Shown here: piece by piece, positions 34,082-42,651 of the stretch | Layout of the letters: each line of letters starts with the position of its first letter | Position numbering within the stretch: position 1 is the first letter of the stretch | Assembly: GCA_023435225.1 (NCBI GenBank) | Contig: JAEYRX010000022.1 | Coordinates: 86,743-150,742 of the forward strand | Direction: 5' to 3' | DNA length: 64,000 nt | Source: Bacillota bacterium | GTDB lineage: Bacteria; Bacillota; UBA4882; UBA8346 | Position numbers and translations under genes: made by a program | Notes under the pieces: generated by a model | What the model was told of the DNA's origin: nothing | The model's database searches: none | What the model saw: only the letters and a program-made list of their open reading frames with translations

Positions 34082-34996
34082 TTAAAAAAAGCGTCTTACT
34101 ATAAAAGTTATCACCGAAGAATTCCAAACAACTTCATTTAAACGGGTATACCCTATCAATCCATCCGCTGAAAATACTTGGTCCAATCCATTACCGGCAG
34201 CCCAGTTGGCTTGTTTATAGCTTAAATCAACCGACCATTCATCCGGAATGGAATATTCGACTCCAATTATGGTTACTACTCCTCCACCATCAGCTTGATG
34301 AATAAAACTGACCGGATGAAGCAGATCATCCCGGAGGTTCCAGTTGCCTTCCCCATAATAATCAGCCCAATGGTACTCAACATTCCCAAACAAATGCCAA
34401 TTTGGCCGGAACTGGTTTGCAGCATAAACTCCGACCAAAGGCCCATTCCAGCTTGATTTATAAGTGCTGTTCAAGCCTGTAAAAGCTCCTGTATCAGGAA
34501 TAGTCTGGTATCCGTCGGTCATCCGTAAATTTTGTCGATTCCAGGAATATCCGGCCGATAATATTAAGTCCCACTTCGGATTGTTTATCATTCGATACCC
34601 AATAGATATTGAACCATCCCAAACATTATCCCCGTTACTTTGATTATTCGATCGTGAAAATTCCATAGTACGATCATTACCATAATAATCCGAATCCTGT
34701 GAGTATCCCCTGCCAATCAAACCATATCCCAACGAACTCTGAAAAGTAAGTTTTTGGTTAAGGTCCAGTTTAATTTCGGCCACTAATTGACATATCTGCA
34801 ATTCTTTCCAGGTAAGCTCCGATAAAATATTCGGGTCTTCCCCATCAAGATTACCCGCAATATTCCAGCTAAGCCCATCGGTCCGATAATCGGTCTTGAT
34901 ATTAAAATAAGCCTCCCCGGCGGCAGAGACTCCATCAACGCTGAATATGAATATTAAAGAAAAAACTATGGAAATCCAAAAAAATCGTTTAACCAT
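34082..34996 (-). CDS. Outer-membrane beta-barrel protein, omptin-like
   Basis: 304 residues. A signal peptide (VKRFFWISIVFSLIFIFS, cleavage near VSAAGEA) is followed by alternating strands rich in Trp, Tyr and Gly: LTFQSSLGYGLIGRGYSQDSDYYG, WDGSISIGYRMI, WDLILSAGYSWNRQNL, WNGPLVGVYAANQF. The chain ends VRRFF, and a C-terminal Phe is the outer-membrane barrel sorting signal. The strand order and loop features recall omptins (compare SELTWKE and the YSQDSDYYG loop), but the second catalytic pair (Asp-x-His) is not seen, so proteolysis is doubtful. It implies a diderm envelope. Confidence 0.65.
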   Translation of the reverse strand: MVKRFFWISIVFSLIFIFSVDGVSAAGEAYFNIKTDYRTDGLSWNIAGNLDGEDPNILSELTWKELQICQLVAEIKLDLNQKLTFQSSLGYGLIGRGYSQDSDYYGNDRTMEFSRSNNQSNGDNVWDGSISIGYRMINNPKWDLILSAGYSWNRQNLRMTDGYQTIPDTGAFTGLNSTYKSSWNGPLVGVYAANQFRPNWHLFGNVEYHWADYYGEGNWNLRDDLLHPVSFIHQADGGGVVTIIGVEYSIPDEWSVDLSYKQANWAAGNGLDQVFSADGLIGYTRLNEVVWNSSVITFIVRRFF

Positions 34997-35083
34997 TTAT
35001 ACCCTCAAAGAATTTTAATTACATTGAGGGATTCAAGTATAACTAACCATAACCCTTTGATAAATTTCTTCCATATATTTATC

Positions 35084-36301
35084 TTAAACTTTTCTTCGCA
35101 GAATAGCTCCAACCGGAACTTCTCCGGTTATGGGGAATTTCACTTGATAACCATTATGGGCCTTTGTAATCGGGATGTCGTTAATATCGGTCATTTCAGT
35201 CATATTAAGGGGAATTGTATTATCCGGTAATAGTAATTCAACCGAGTCATCACGGGTTAACCGGTTGCGAACTCCCACTAATATTGTTTGGGTTTTAGGC
35301 TCGTAATCCAAAACCGAACCAATCATATCATAAGTTTGATAGTATTTAACCTCCGGCTCAACCTCGGTAATTTTTTCGCCCGATTCCGTAAAATAAAATC
35401 CGGTTGTATAACCACGATTCGAAATTTTGGCTAATTCATCCAACCATTCGGGACGGCAATGATACCCTCTGGGATTCCTCACCATCTCCTCAATAGCCCA
35501 GCGGTAAGTCCGGGTGACAACCGCCACATAATAGGCAGACTTCATCCGTCCTTCGACTTTCAAACTACTTATTCCGGCGGCGGAAATCTCCGGTAAATAT
35601 TCGATCATGCAAAGATCCTTCGAACTAAATAAATAACTATAGCGCTGCTCTTCTTCGAGTACTAAAGGCTGGTTTGGTCTGGTTGACTCTACCAAAAGAT
35701 ATTCCCAACGGCAAGGATGAGTGCATTCACCATGATTGGAACTACGACCGGTACGCATAGCCGATAAAAAACACCGTCCCGAGTAAGCCATACACATTGC
35801 CCCATGAATGAATAATTCCAATTCCATCTCCGGAATCTCACCAGCAATTTCTGAAATCTCTTTTAAACTTAATTCCCGGGCCAATACAATCCGGCCAACC
35901 CCTTGCTCTTTCCAAAAACGGACGGCGGCGGAATTGGTGGTATTTGCTTGGGTACTAAGATGGATTGGCAGATTCGGATTTATTTGGCGGATAAGCTGTA
36001 AAACTCCCGGATCGCTTACAATTACTCCATCAATTCCAATTTCACTTAAAAAAACGGCTGTTTTTCTAACCTCGGCTAAATCTTTATTTCTGGCGAAAAT
36101 ATTCACCGCCGCATATACCTTGACTCCTTTATGGTGAGCCTCTTTAACTCCCGTCTCCAACTCTTCCGGCGCAAACTCGGCTTGTTTAGCTCGGAGACTT
36201 AATCCAGCTGCTCCAACATAAACAGCATCAGCCCCATAAAGAACCGCCGTTCGTAATTTCTCTAAGTTACCAGCAGGAATAAGCAGTTCGGGACGTTTCA
36301 A
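35084..36301 (-). CDS. U32 family peptidase-like protein
   Basis: About 405 residues. The U32 signature is ELFIHGAMCMAYSGRCFLSAMR with the continuing CTHPCRWEY, and the N-terminal part reads RPELLIPAGNLEKLRTAVLYGADAVYVG. Bacterial U32 proteins (YhbU, TrhP, RlhA types) are mostly Fe-S proteins that act in tRNA/rRNA hydroxylation or ubiquinone synthesis; the exact role here is open. The start is the TTG at 36301 because GGAGG lies 8 bases before it; an ATG at 36316 would contain that site. Confidence 0.85.
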   Translation of the reverse strand: MKRPELLIPAGNLEKLRTAVLYGADAVYVGAAGLSLRAKQAEFAPEELETGVKEAHHKGVKVYAAVNIFARNKDLAEVRKTAVFLSEIGIDGVIVSDPGVLQLIRQINPNLPIHLSTQANTTNSAAVRFWKEQGVGRIVLARELSLKEISEIAGEIPEMELELFIHGAMCMAYSGRCFLSAMRTGRSSNHGECTHPCRWEYLLVESTRPNQPLVLEEEQRYSYLFSSKDLCMIEYLPEISAAGISSLKVEGRMKSAYYVAVVTRTYRWAIEEMVRNPRGYHCRPEWLDELAKISNRGYTTGFYFTESGEKITEVEPEVKYYQTYDMIGSVLDYEPKTQTILVGVRNRLTRDDSVELLLPDNTIPLNMTEMTDINDIPITKAHNGYQVKFPITGEVPVGAILRRKV

Positions 36302-36491
36302 GATTAAATCCTCCATTTAATGGTTTACTTGATCTATTGTATCAAAAAATATAGATTTAAACACGGGTCAATAAAAAGCCAATAAAAAACAATTTCTCAC
36401 GAAAGTCAAGAAACACACAAAAAAGTTCAGAAGAGATTTCGTGTTTTTCGTGGTTCATATAATGGTTTTGATATTTTATAAAGATTTCTAA

Positions 36492-36589
36492 GGAAGCGCT
36501 GATTAATCCGATTTTGTGCGAGCAAATATGCTGTATTAGGCATTTTACGAAGCACAAAATCGTCACTTATTCAATTAATCAGCGCTTCC
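36492..36589. mobile_element. 98-bp IS5-like MITE, copy 2
   Basis: Ends GGAAGCGCTGATTAAT and its inverted form, flanked by CTAA on both sides (36488-36491 and 36590-36593). Same length as copy 1 at 26770-26867, opposite orientation, only about three base differences. CTAA is the reverse complement of the TTAG flanking copy 1, so both inserted at the same 4-bp target. Confidence 0.85.
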
Positions 36590-36604
36590 CTAAGATTAAA
36601 AATC

Positions 36605-36632
36605 AAAGGGAAGGACTTTCGTCCTCCCCTTT
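36605..36632 (-). terminator. Terminator of the PPi-PFK gene
   Basis: Stem AAAGGGAAGGAC with GTCCTCCCCTTT, then T-rich sequence on the minus strand, 8 bases after the stop. Confidence 0.75.
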
Positions 36633-36639
36633 CTCTTTA

Positions 36640-37860
36640 TCAGTCTTTCTTTAAAATTTTCGGAGCTTTAGGAGCTCTGAGTCTTTCAGCCGAATGCAAT
36701 CCTGAACCTAACAACGGACGAACATAGAATTTAAAGGCATCGGTAACGTTATTACCTTCTTTATTGATAAATTCATCCGGCATATGTCTGGTTTTGGCGG
36801 CGATCTCCGATAATGGAGTCAACCGGTAATCAACCGAATAATAACCAGTCCGGTGAATGGTAATGGATCCGTCCATATTATGCCAGATGGCAAATTGGGC
36901 AGCTTTTTCACCGACTTCACGGGCTTCATGCTGATCGACATCGGAGACACAGCCGAAGAAAGATCTTTGGAGGTAACCGAAGGTATCGGATCTAACCCGT
37001 TTAATGTTCAATTTTTCTTTAATGTAATCAGCCAACAAATCACCTAAAGCGCCGGTGCCGGAGAGCTGGACATTACCATGAGCATCCTTCTCCACATTCT
37101 TCATTAATTGGGTAATAATCGGATTGCCTTTTTCATCGGAAATCCCCTCAGAGACCACAATCAAGCAACGGCCTAATCTATCATAGACGTTTTTCACATC
37201 TTTAATGAATTTATCCATTACAAAAGGCCGTTCCGGAAGATAAATCAAATGTGGACCATCATCCTCATATTTCTGAGCGATTGAGGAAGCAGCAGTTAAG
37301 AATCCGGCATGTCTTCCCATAACTACGGCAATATATACGCCTGGTAAAGCACGATTATCAAGGTTGGCGCCTATTGTTGCCTGAGCCACAAATCTGGCTG
37401 CCGATCCGTAACCGGGGGTATGGTCATTAATAACTAAGTCGTTATCAATGGTCTTCGGGATATGAATCGCCCGGAACTCATAATCCGATAATTCCGCTTG
37501 TTGGTTAACGATCCGGACCGTATCGGAAGAGTCGTTTCCCCCGATGTAGAAGAAATAGCGGACATCATGAGCTTTAAAAACATCAAAAATTTCCTTACAG
37601 TACTTTTCATCCGGCTTATCCCTGGTGGAGAGCAATGCCGATGACGGAGTAATAGCCACTTGCTCCAAGTTATGAGTGGTTTCCTGGGTTAAATCCAGAA
37701 AATCCTCGTTAACAATACCCTTCACTCCGTTAATTGCCCCATAAACCTTAGTAACCTGGGAAAACTTTCTTGACTCCAGAACAGCCCCTACTAAGGATTG
37801 GTTAATTACTGCAGTCGGACCACCGCCCTGCGCAACTACAACCTTACCTTCAAGTTTCAT
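36640..37860 (-). CDS. pfp: Pyrophosphate-dependent 6-phosphofructokinase
   Basis: 406 residues. Phosphorylates fructose 6-phosphate with PPi, reversibly, in glycolysis. VVVAQGGGPTAVIN at the N-terminus binds the phosphoryl donor. PKTIDND at about 135-141 is the signature of PPi-dependent enzymes, and GRHAGFLT and YLPERPF follow. At residues 107-111 the sequence is GGNDS, where most PPi enzymes have GGDDS; Gly at that place would mean ATP use, so PPi is still the better call. It has its own terminator. Confidence 0.85.
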   Translation of the reverse strand: MKLEGKVVVAQGGGPTAVINQSLVGAVLESRKFSQVTKVYGAINGVKGIVNEDFLDLTQETTHNLEQVAITPSSALLSTRDKPDEKYCKEIFDVFKAHDVRYFFYIGGNDSSDTVRIVNQQAELSDYEFRAIHIPKTIDNDLVINDHTPGYGSAARFVAQATIGANLDNRALPGVYIAVVMGRHAGFLTAASSIAQKYEDDGPHLIYLPERPFVMDKFIKDVKNVYDRLGRCLIVVSEGISDEKGNPIITQLMKNVEKDAHGNVQLSGTGALGDLLADYIKEKLNIKRVRSDTFGYLQRSFFGCVSDVDQHEAREVGEKAAQFAIWHNMDGSITIHRTGYYSVDYRLTPLSEIAAKTRHMPDEFINKEGNNVTDAFKFYVRPLLGSGLHSAERLRAPKAPKILKKD

Positions 37861-38263
37861 ATGTATCCTCCTTTAATCTATATATATAAAAATCGAAGTC
37901 AAAGGTCAAAAGTCGAAAGATAAATAACAAAAAAATATAGACACAATAACCTTTGGACTTTAGACTCGTGACTTTATCGGATAGAAAGTTCGCTAGGTAC
38001 ATTTCGCTTTAAAAATCAAAAATCCTCCCCGGTTTTGGTTAAATCTATGTTTATAACAACTATTTCTTTAATGAACTATGATATTATGCCATTACTCTTT
38101 TTAGAATAGGTTTATTTTCTCCCGTCAAAGACCGGCAATTCAAATATTTTGAAAAATGATCCACATCTTTAAACCTATCTCACCCATAAACTTTCCTTTC
38201 AATATAAAAAGCCGGCAGTATTGAACCACCAGCTAAAAATTATATTGTAAGTCCCAACTTTCT
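37861..38263. other. 403-base gap with inverted GTCAAAA/GACTTTT repeats
   Basis: No gene. At 37893-37920 there are GAAGTCAAAGGTCAAAAGTC units, and at 37952-37978 the inverted form CCTTTGGACTTTAGACTC, i.e. another head-to-head pair of 7-mer arrays. The rest is AT-rich with a possible weak hairpin near 38208-38232 (GCCGGC) behind lysS. Confidence 0.5.
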
Positions 38264-39739
38264 TTATTCCTTTATCGGCCTCATCAATGGGAATAAAATA
38301 ACATCTCTAATTGACGGCGAATCCGTCAACAACATCACCAAGCGGTCAATTCCCATTCCCATTCCACCAGTTGGCGGCATACCATGTTCCAATGCGTTTA
38401 AGAAATCTTCATCCCAGACCATGGCTTCATCATTACCTTTAGCCTTCTCTTTGGCTTGTTCCATAAAACGTTCCCTTTGGTCAATCGGGTCGTTTAACTC
38501 CGAGAAAGCATTAGCCATCTCCCGGCCGTAAATGAACAACTCAAACCGGTAAGTCAATTCCGGATTGTCGGCCATCTTTTTAGCCAACGGCGAAATCTCA
38601 ATCGGGTAATCAACCAAAAATGTTGGCTGAATAAGTTTCGGTTCGACAAATTCGGAACAAATCTCATCCAGAACCATACCCTTAGTGGACTTGGGATCAA
38701 TCTTTAATCCCAGTTTTTGAGCTGCCGCTACCGCTTCCTGATCGCTTTGCAGTTTCAACCAGTCAATACCGGTATATTTTTGAATTGCTTCAATAATCGA
38801 AATCCTGGGCCAAGGTGGAGTAAGGTCGATGGGGGTTCCCTGGTATTCAATTTTGGTACTGCCATGAACAGCCATAACCGCCTCGACGATTAACTTTTCA
38901 GTAATCTCCATCATTACTTGATAATCAGCATATGATTGGTAAAGCTCCAACATGGTAAATTCCGGGTTATGCTTGGTGGAAATACCCTCGTTCCGGAAAC
39001 AGTGGCCAATTTCATAAACCCGGTCAAACCCGCCGACAATTAAGCGTTTATGGTATAACTCCAACGCAATCCGTAGAGTTAAATCAAGATCCAAGGTATT
39101 GTGGTGGGTTTCAAAAGGCCGGGCATGTCCACCACCGGCGAGTACACTTAAAACCGGGGTTTCAACTTCGGTAAATCCTTCTCCGTCTAATATCCGGCGA
39201 ATAGTGCTTATTATCTTGGAGCGTTTGATGAAAGTATCCATAACCTCCGGATTGGAGATCAAGTCCAAATATCGTTGCCGGTAACGGAGATCGGTATCTT
39301 TTAAACCATGCCATTTCTCCGGTAATTGCCGGAGCGCTTTGGACAACAGCTTGAAATCTTCGATTTGAACCGTAATCTGGCCACGGTGGGTCTTAAATAC
39401 TTTTCCGGTGATTCCTACAATATCCCCAAGATCAAGTTCCAAAAAGCTCTGATACTTTTCTTCCCCTAATACATCAATCTTTCCATAAAGCTGAATATTA
39501 CCGCCCTGGTCGATTATATTGGCGAAACAAGCTTTCCCTTGGTCCCGCTTGGAAATCAACCGGCCGGCAATGATCACCGTTTGGTTTTCCAACTCGGCAA
39601 AACGGTCGGTAATTTCATATAACCGGTGGGTCCGGTCAAAACGTTCGCCGTATGGGTTGACCCCTTTATGGCGTAAATTGGTTAGTTTCTGAAGCCGCAG
39701 CTCCATCTGTTCATTACCCTTTGGCAATTCCGGTTCCAA
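38264..39739 (-). CDS. lysS: Lysyl-tRNA synthetase, class II
   Basis: About 491 residues, typical size. OB-fold anticodon domain (VIIAGRLISKRDQGKACFANI), class II motif 2 (GHCFRNEGISTKHNPEFTMLE) and motif 3 (GGMGMGIDRLVMLLTDSPSIRDVILFPLMR), with the lysine-specific ETPVL. Start is likely the TTG at 39739 with GGAGGG 6 bases upstream; the stretch before it (from 39775) is rich in Arg/Gly and lacks a site. Downstream of greA as in many Bacillota. Confidence 0.95.
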   Translation of the reverse strand: MEPELPKGNEQMELRLQKLTNLRHKGVNPYGERFDRTHRLYEITDRFAELENQTVIIAGRLISKRDQGKACFANIIDQGGNIQLYGKIDVLGEEKYQSFLELDLGDIVGITGKVFKTHRGQITVQIEDFKLLSKALRQLPEKWHGLKDTDLRYRQRYLDLISNPEVMDTFIKRSKIISTIRRILDGEGFTEVETPVLSVLAGGGHARPFETHHNTLDLDLTLRIALELYHKRLIVGGFDRVYEIGHCFRNEGISTKHNPEFTMLELYQSYADYQVMMEITEKLIVEAVMAVHGSTKIEYQGTPIDLTPPWPRISIIEAIQKYTGIDWLKLQSDQEAVAAAQKLGLKIDPKSTKGMVLDEICSEFVEPKLIQPTFLVDYPIEISPLAKKMADNPELTYRFELFIYGREMANAFSELNDPIDQRERFMEQAKEKAKGNDEAMVWDEDFLNALEHGMPPTGGMGMGIDRLVMLLTDSPSIRDVILFPLMRPIKE

Positions 39740-39853
39740 ATGAATCCCTCCACGTCGCAAAACTTTGAATCTCAAGTCTTCTCGTTATTAGTATGATTAC
39801 AACAAAAAACTAATCTCACAAAAAACTAGAGTGGTTTTAAACCACTCTTACTT

Positions 39854-39968
39854 AAGGGAGTTTCATAATTACCTTAATTTAATTTCAGCTATAATATATA
39901 GTGAATAACTCGAGGGCTACTATCGATATATTGTAGCTGAACGTCAAATTTTTAGTTATGAAAATCCC
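39854..39968. mobile_element. Short hairpin element, AAGGGAG family, copy A
   Basis: Same ends as the 118-bp element at 51412-51529 (AAGGGAGTTTCATAATTA at the left, TTATGAAAATCCC at the right). The central stem is a different sequence that still pairs (TTCAGCTATAATATAT with ATATATTGTAGCTGAA). No clear target duplication. The right end lies inside the last codons of greA. Confidence 0.7.
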
Positions 39969-40446
39969 ATTTGGTAATTCCGATTACCTTATATTGGATG
40001 GTTCCCATCGGCACAATTACATTGACTACACTGCCGACTTTTTGTCCCATTAAACTGCGGCCAACTGGGGACTCATTCGATATTTTCGATTGTTCCGGGT
40101 CTGCTTCGGCTGAGCCGACTATCATATATTCCACTTCGGTACCGCCATTAACTTCAATAAGCTTTACTTTTGTTCCAACACCGACAACATTGTCTTTAAC
40201 ATCTTGTTCATCGATTACCTTAGCGTTTCGAAGCATTTTTTCAATGGAAAGAATTCGACCTTCGATGAAACCTTGCTCGTTTTTGGCATCCTCGTATTCG
40301 GAATTCTCGCTGATGTCCCCAAACTCTAACGCTTGTTTAATTCTCTCTGCTACTTCGCGCCGTTTGACCGTCTTTAATTGTTCTAATTCTTTTTCCAGTT
40401 TGGCTAGACCTTCCAAAGTAAGGATGACTTCTTTATCGTTATTCAT
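39952..40446 (-). CDS. greA: Transcription elongation factor GreA
   Basis: 164 residues. It rescues backtracked RNA polymerase by stimulating transcript cleavage. N-terminal coiled coil with FGDISENSEYEDAKNEQ (acidic tip residues) and the C-terminal FKBP-like domain ending IQYKVIGI. The last residues TKWDFHN and the stop codon are supplied by the hairpin element that inserted at the 3' end. Confidence 0.95.
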   Translation of the reverse strand: MNNDKEVILTLEGLAKLEKELEQLKTVKRREVAERIKQALEFGDISENSEYEDAKNEQGFIEGRILSIEKMLRNAKVIDEQDVKDNVVGVGTKVKLIEVNGGTEVEYMIVGSAEADPEQSKISNESPVGRSLMGQKVGSVVNVIVPMGTIQYKVIGITKWDFHN

Positions 40447-40589
40447 ATACCGCGCTCCTTTCAGGTCGGAAATCTATGTGTTAATATATGTCCCAGCATA
40501 CAAGTTTATTCTATAATTACACAACGATTCAAAAACTTGCCTTTGACTTTCTCTTATAAGCGAAATGCATCATTACGAATGCCATAAAG

Positions 40590-40616
40590 AGAAGCACCGG
40601 ACTGCTTCAATTCCAG
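40590..40616 (-). terminator. Hairpin after the gene at 40681
   Basis: AGCACYGG paired stem followed by a modest T-rich stretch (TCTCTTT) on the minus strand. Confidence 0.5.
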
Positions 40617-40680
40617 TGCTATAAAATAGTTTTGTTTTATTATAAACGAAACCCATTCCGGTGTCAAGCATCACTAAATA

Positions 40681-41589
40681 TCAGACGGCAATCTCCCTTC
40701 CTAATCCCTTAAAGCAGACAGCTAATTTTATTATCCGTTCTAATGGCAGATCGTTACCAAACCAAAATCCATAATTCAAATCAAAATAGGAACGTATAAT
40801 CGCCTCGCCCAATGCCGGATATAAGGGCAATTCTCCCAGCTTGTACCGGACTGAAATTGGCAAAGAAACATTCATACTCGATATGGATGGAGATCTTTGA
40901 AACAACTCATACCGGAGCATCCGTTTTGGACAATGTGATAATCCGATTTTATTTAACCGGCCGCACTTAATTATAATTCTCGCCCCACGATAGTCATTGG
41001 GAACTTCGGAATAAGTTTGGGGCGAAACTCCGGTCTCCGCAAAGACTAATTCCGCCGCCCGTTCCAGGTTTTTTTCATTAGGAGAAACCAGGGCTAAAAA
41101 ACGGACCTCCCTGGCTACCAGTCTGGCACAGGTAAGCCCCAGATTGCCTTCTTCCCAAATAATCATGGCCTTTGCTTTCTGGGGAGGAATATCATAATTA
41201 CGGAGAATGGAGGAAAACCTGCTAATAAAAAGTAATAGCTCCAAGGCTTTACCATCGCTAACACCTGGAAAACCATACTGGTTTTTATTTATAACCGATG
41301 GGTAAAACAGTGTTTCCGGGTCCAAGCCCAAAATTTTTATATCCTGTTCCTGAAGTTCCGCCAGAAATCGCTGCCATAAATAATTTTTTTTTGAGTTTGA
41401 CCAGATTTCAGCCGTACTTTCCGGTAGTTTCCAACCCCAACCCCTAATGCGATCCTGTGGTAAAATACCGGTAATTTGACCAGCTTTTAACGGGCCATGC
41501 CAATAACGTAATTTATCCGGTATAATAGTATCAAAGAAATTCCAAGACGGAACTTTCAACAGTGAGGAAACAAAACCAAAGCTACTCAT
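40681..41589 (-). CDS. Conserved-looking protein of unknown function
   Basis: 302 residues without signal peptide or clear membrane segment. A Rossmann-like stretch lies in the middle (KAMIIWEEGNLGLTCARLVAR, then FLALVSPNEKNLERAAELV), so nucleotide binding is possible. The N-terminal part is Trp-rich (RGWGWKLPESTAEIWSNS). No family recognised. It lies between the gene at 41651 and greA, 61 bases from the former. Confidence 0.55.
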   Translation of the reverse strand: MSSFGFVSSLLKVPSWNFFDTIIPDKLRYWHGPLKAGQITGILPQDRIRGWGWKLPESTAEIWSNSKKNYLWQRFLAELQEQDIKILGLDPETLFYPSVINKNQYGFPGVSDGKALELLLFISRFSSILRNYDIPPQKAKAMIIWEEGNLGLTCARLVAREVRFLALVSPNEKNLERAAELVFAETGVSPQTYSEVPNDYRGARIIIKCGRLNKIGLSHCPKRMLRYELFQRSPSISSMNVSLPISVRYKLGELPLYPALGEAIIRSYFDLNYGFWFGNDLPLERIIKLAVCFKGLGREIAV

Positions 41590-41650
41590 AAAAAATGCCT
41601 CCCATATAAAAATCTATGAGAGACATTGAAAACTTATACCGAAGGAATAA

Positions 41651-42550
41651 TTAGAATTGAACTACCCGCGGTTCAAACTTTAAATCATTTAATAGTTTTA
41701 GGTAATCCTTATCTTCTAATTCTTCTGGTTTTTTACCGGAGAAAGAGACTAACAGGGCTTCGATAACATTGGTACCAAAAGAGCGGCCGTTAAATTCGGG
41801 AGTTGAAGTAACCAGCATTGATAAATTCCGTTTCCGTAAGTCTTCGATATCAACAGCAGTGACAGTATTGGTTACTATGATTTTACCCCGTAGTTCCAGC
41901 GGCATATATTTTTTGATATATAAAAAGTCACCGGCGATAATATCGGCCCCTTCGTAGTATTTAGCATATTTGGGCGTATCATGTTCCTGTTTTGAACCGG
42001 TAGGATAAAGAAAAGTAAACGGCAGCTTGGTAATGATCGGTAATAACATATAGGCTAAAGCTCGTAAACTTCTAAGCGTTTTTATAGGAATAGGTACTCC
42101 CAAGGCAAAAATAAGGTCGCCAAAAACCATGTCACTGCCGGCTTTAGCAAACGCCTCAGCCATCCCGAATCGATCAACCCCGGAGACCATTAATACCGTT
42201 TTCCCTTTTAAATTCATTTTTAACTTGGTTTGAAGGTACTCTACTACTTGTCTTTCTAAAGTATTCTTTAATCCGCTCCCATCCACTATGGGAGTTTTTT
42301 GAGCTGCTCCGGCTATTTTGGCCGCATCCTTTATGGTAAACCGTTTGGAACCGGCAAATAAATAGAGATCGATACCACCCATTCCAAAAGCGTCAACCTT
42401 ACCATCCAGTTCTTTAACCATCTCAATTGTTTTATTAAGGTCACCATTGGTACCGACTCTTTCGATGGTTACCTTTTCTCCTGAAAATTCCACTTCCACC
42501 CGATGGTCTCTTTTAGAACTTCCCAAGCTGATACTGATGACTCTTTTCAT
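41651..42550 (-). CDS. Conserved protein, Rossmann-like (quinate-dehydrogenase-like annotation in relatives)
   Basis: About 299 residues. The N-terminus KRVISISLGSSKRDHRVEVE is followed by VDAFGMGGIDLYLFAGSKRF and a Rossmann-like KTVLMVSGVDRFGMAEAF with FGDLIFALGVPIPI. I recall proteins of this type in Clostridia carrying the label quinate 5-dehydrogenase, but the sequence shows no proof of that activity. GGTG lies before the ATG at 42550. Same strand as the dus gene upstream. Confidence 0.6.
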   Translation of the reverse strand: MKRVISISLGSSKRDHRVEVEFSGEKVTIERVGTNGDLNKTIEMVKELDGKVDAFGMGGIDLYLFAGSKRFTIKDAAKIAGAAQKTPIVDGSGLKNTLERQVVEYLQTKLKMNLKGKTVLMVSGVDRFGMAEAFAKAGSDMVFGDLIFALGVPIPIKTLRSLRALAYMLLPIITKLPFTFLYPTGSKQEHDTPKYAKYYEGADIIAGDFLYIKKYMPLELRGKIIVTNTVTAVDIEDLRKRNLSMLVTSTPEFNGRSFGTNVIEALLVSFSGKKPEELEDKDYLKLLNDLKFEPRVVQF

Positions 42551-42587
42551 TTTTGCACCGCTTTTCAATAATTTAATGATTTCTGCC

Positions 42588-42635
42588 ACAGAGGCACAGA
42601 GACTCAGAGAGTTTTTCTCTGTGACTTTATTTATG
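42588..42635. repeat. CACAGAG-type dispersed repeat hairpin
   Basis: CCACAGAGGCACAGAGAC, then CAGAGAG, TTTTT and CTCTGTG. Same family as 17098-17192 and 14773-14801. Confidence 0.5.
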
Positions 42636-42651
42636 GATTTTGGTTTATTTA

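Noticed and set aside
39971..40516. A 181-residue open frame antisense to greA
   Set aside because: Ser/Pro/Leu-rich product typical of the reverse strand of a real gene; greA is certain.
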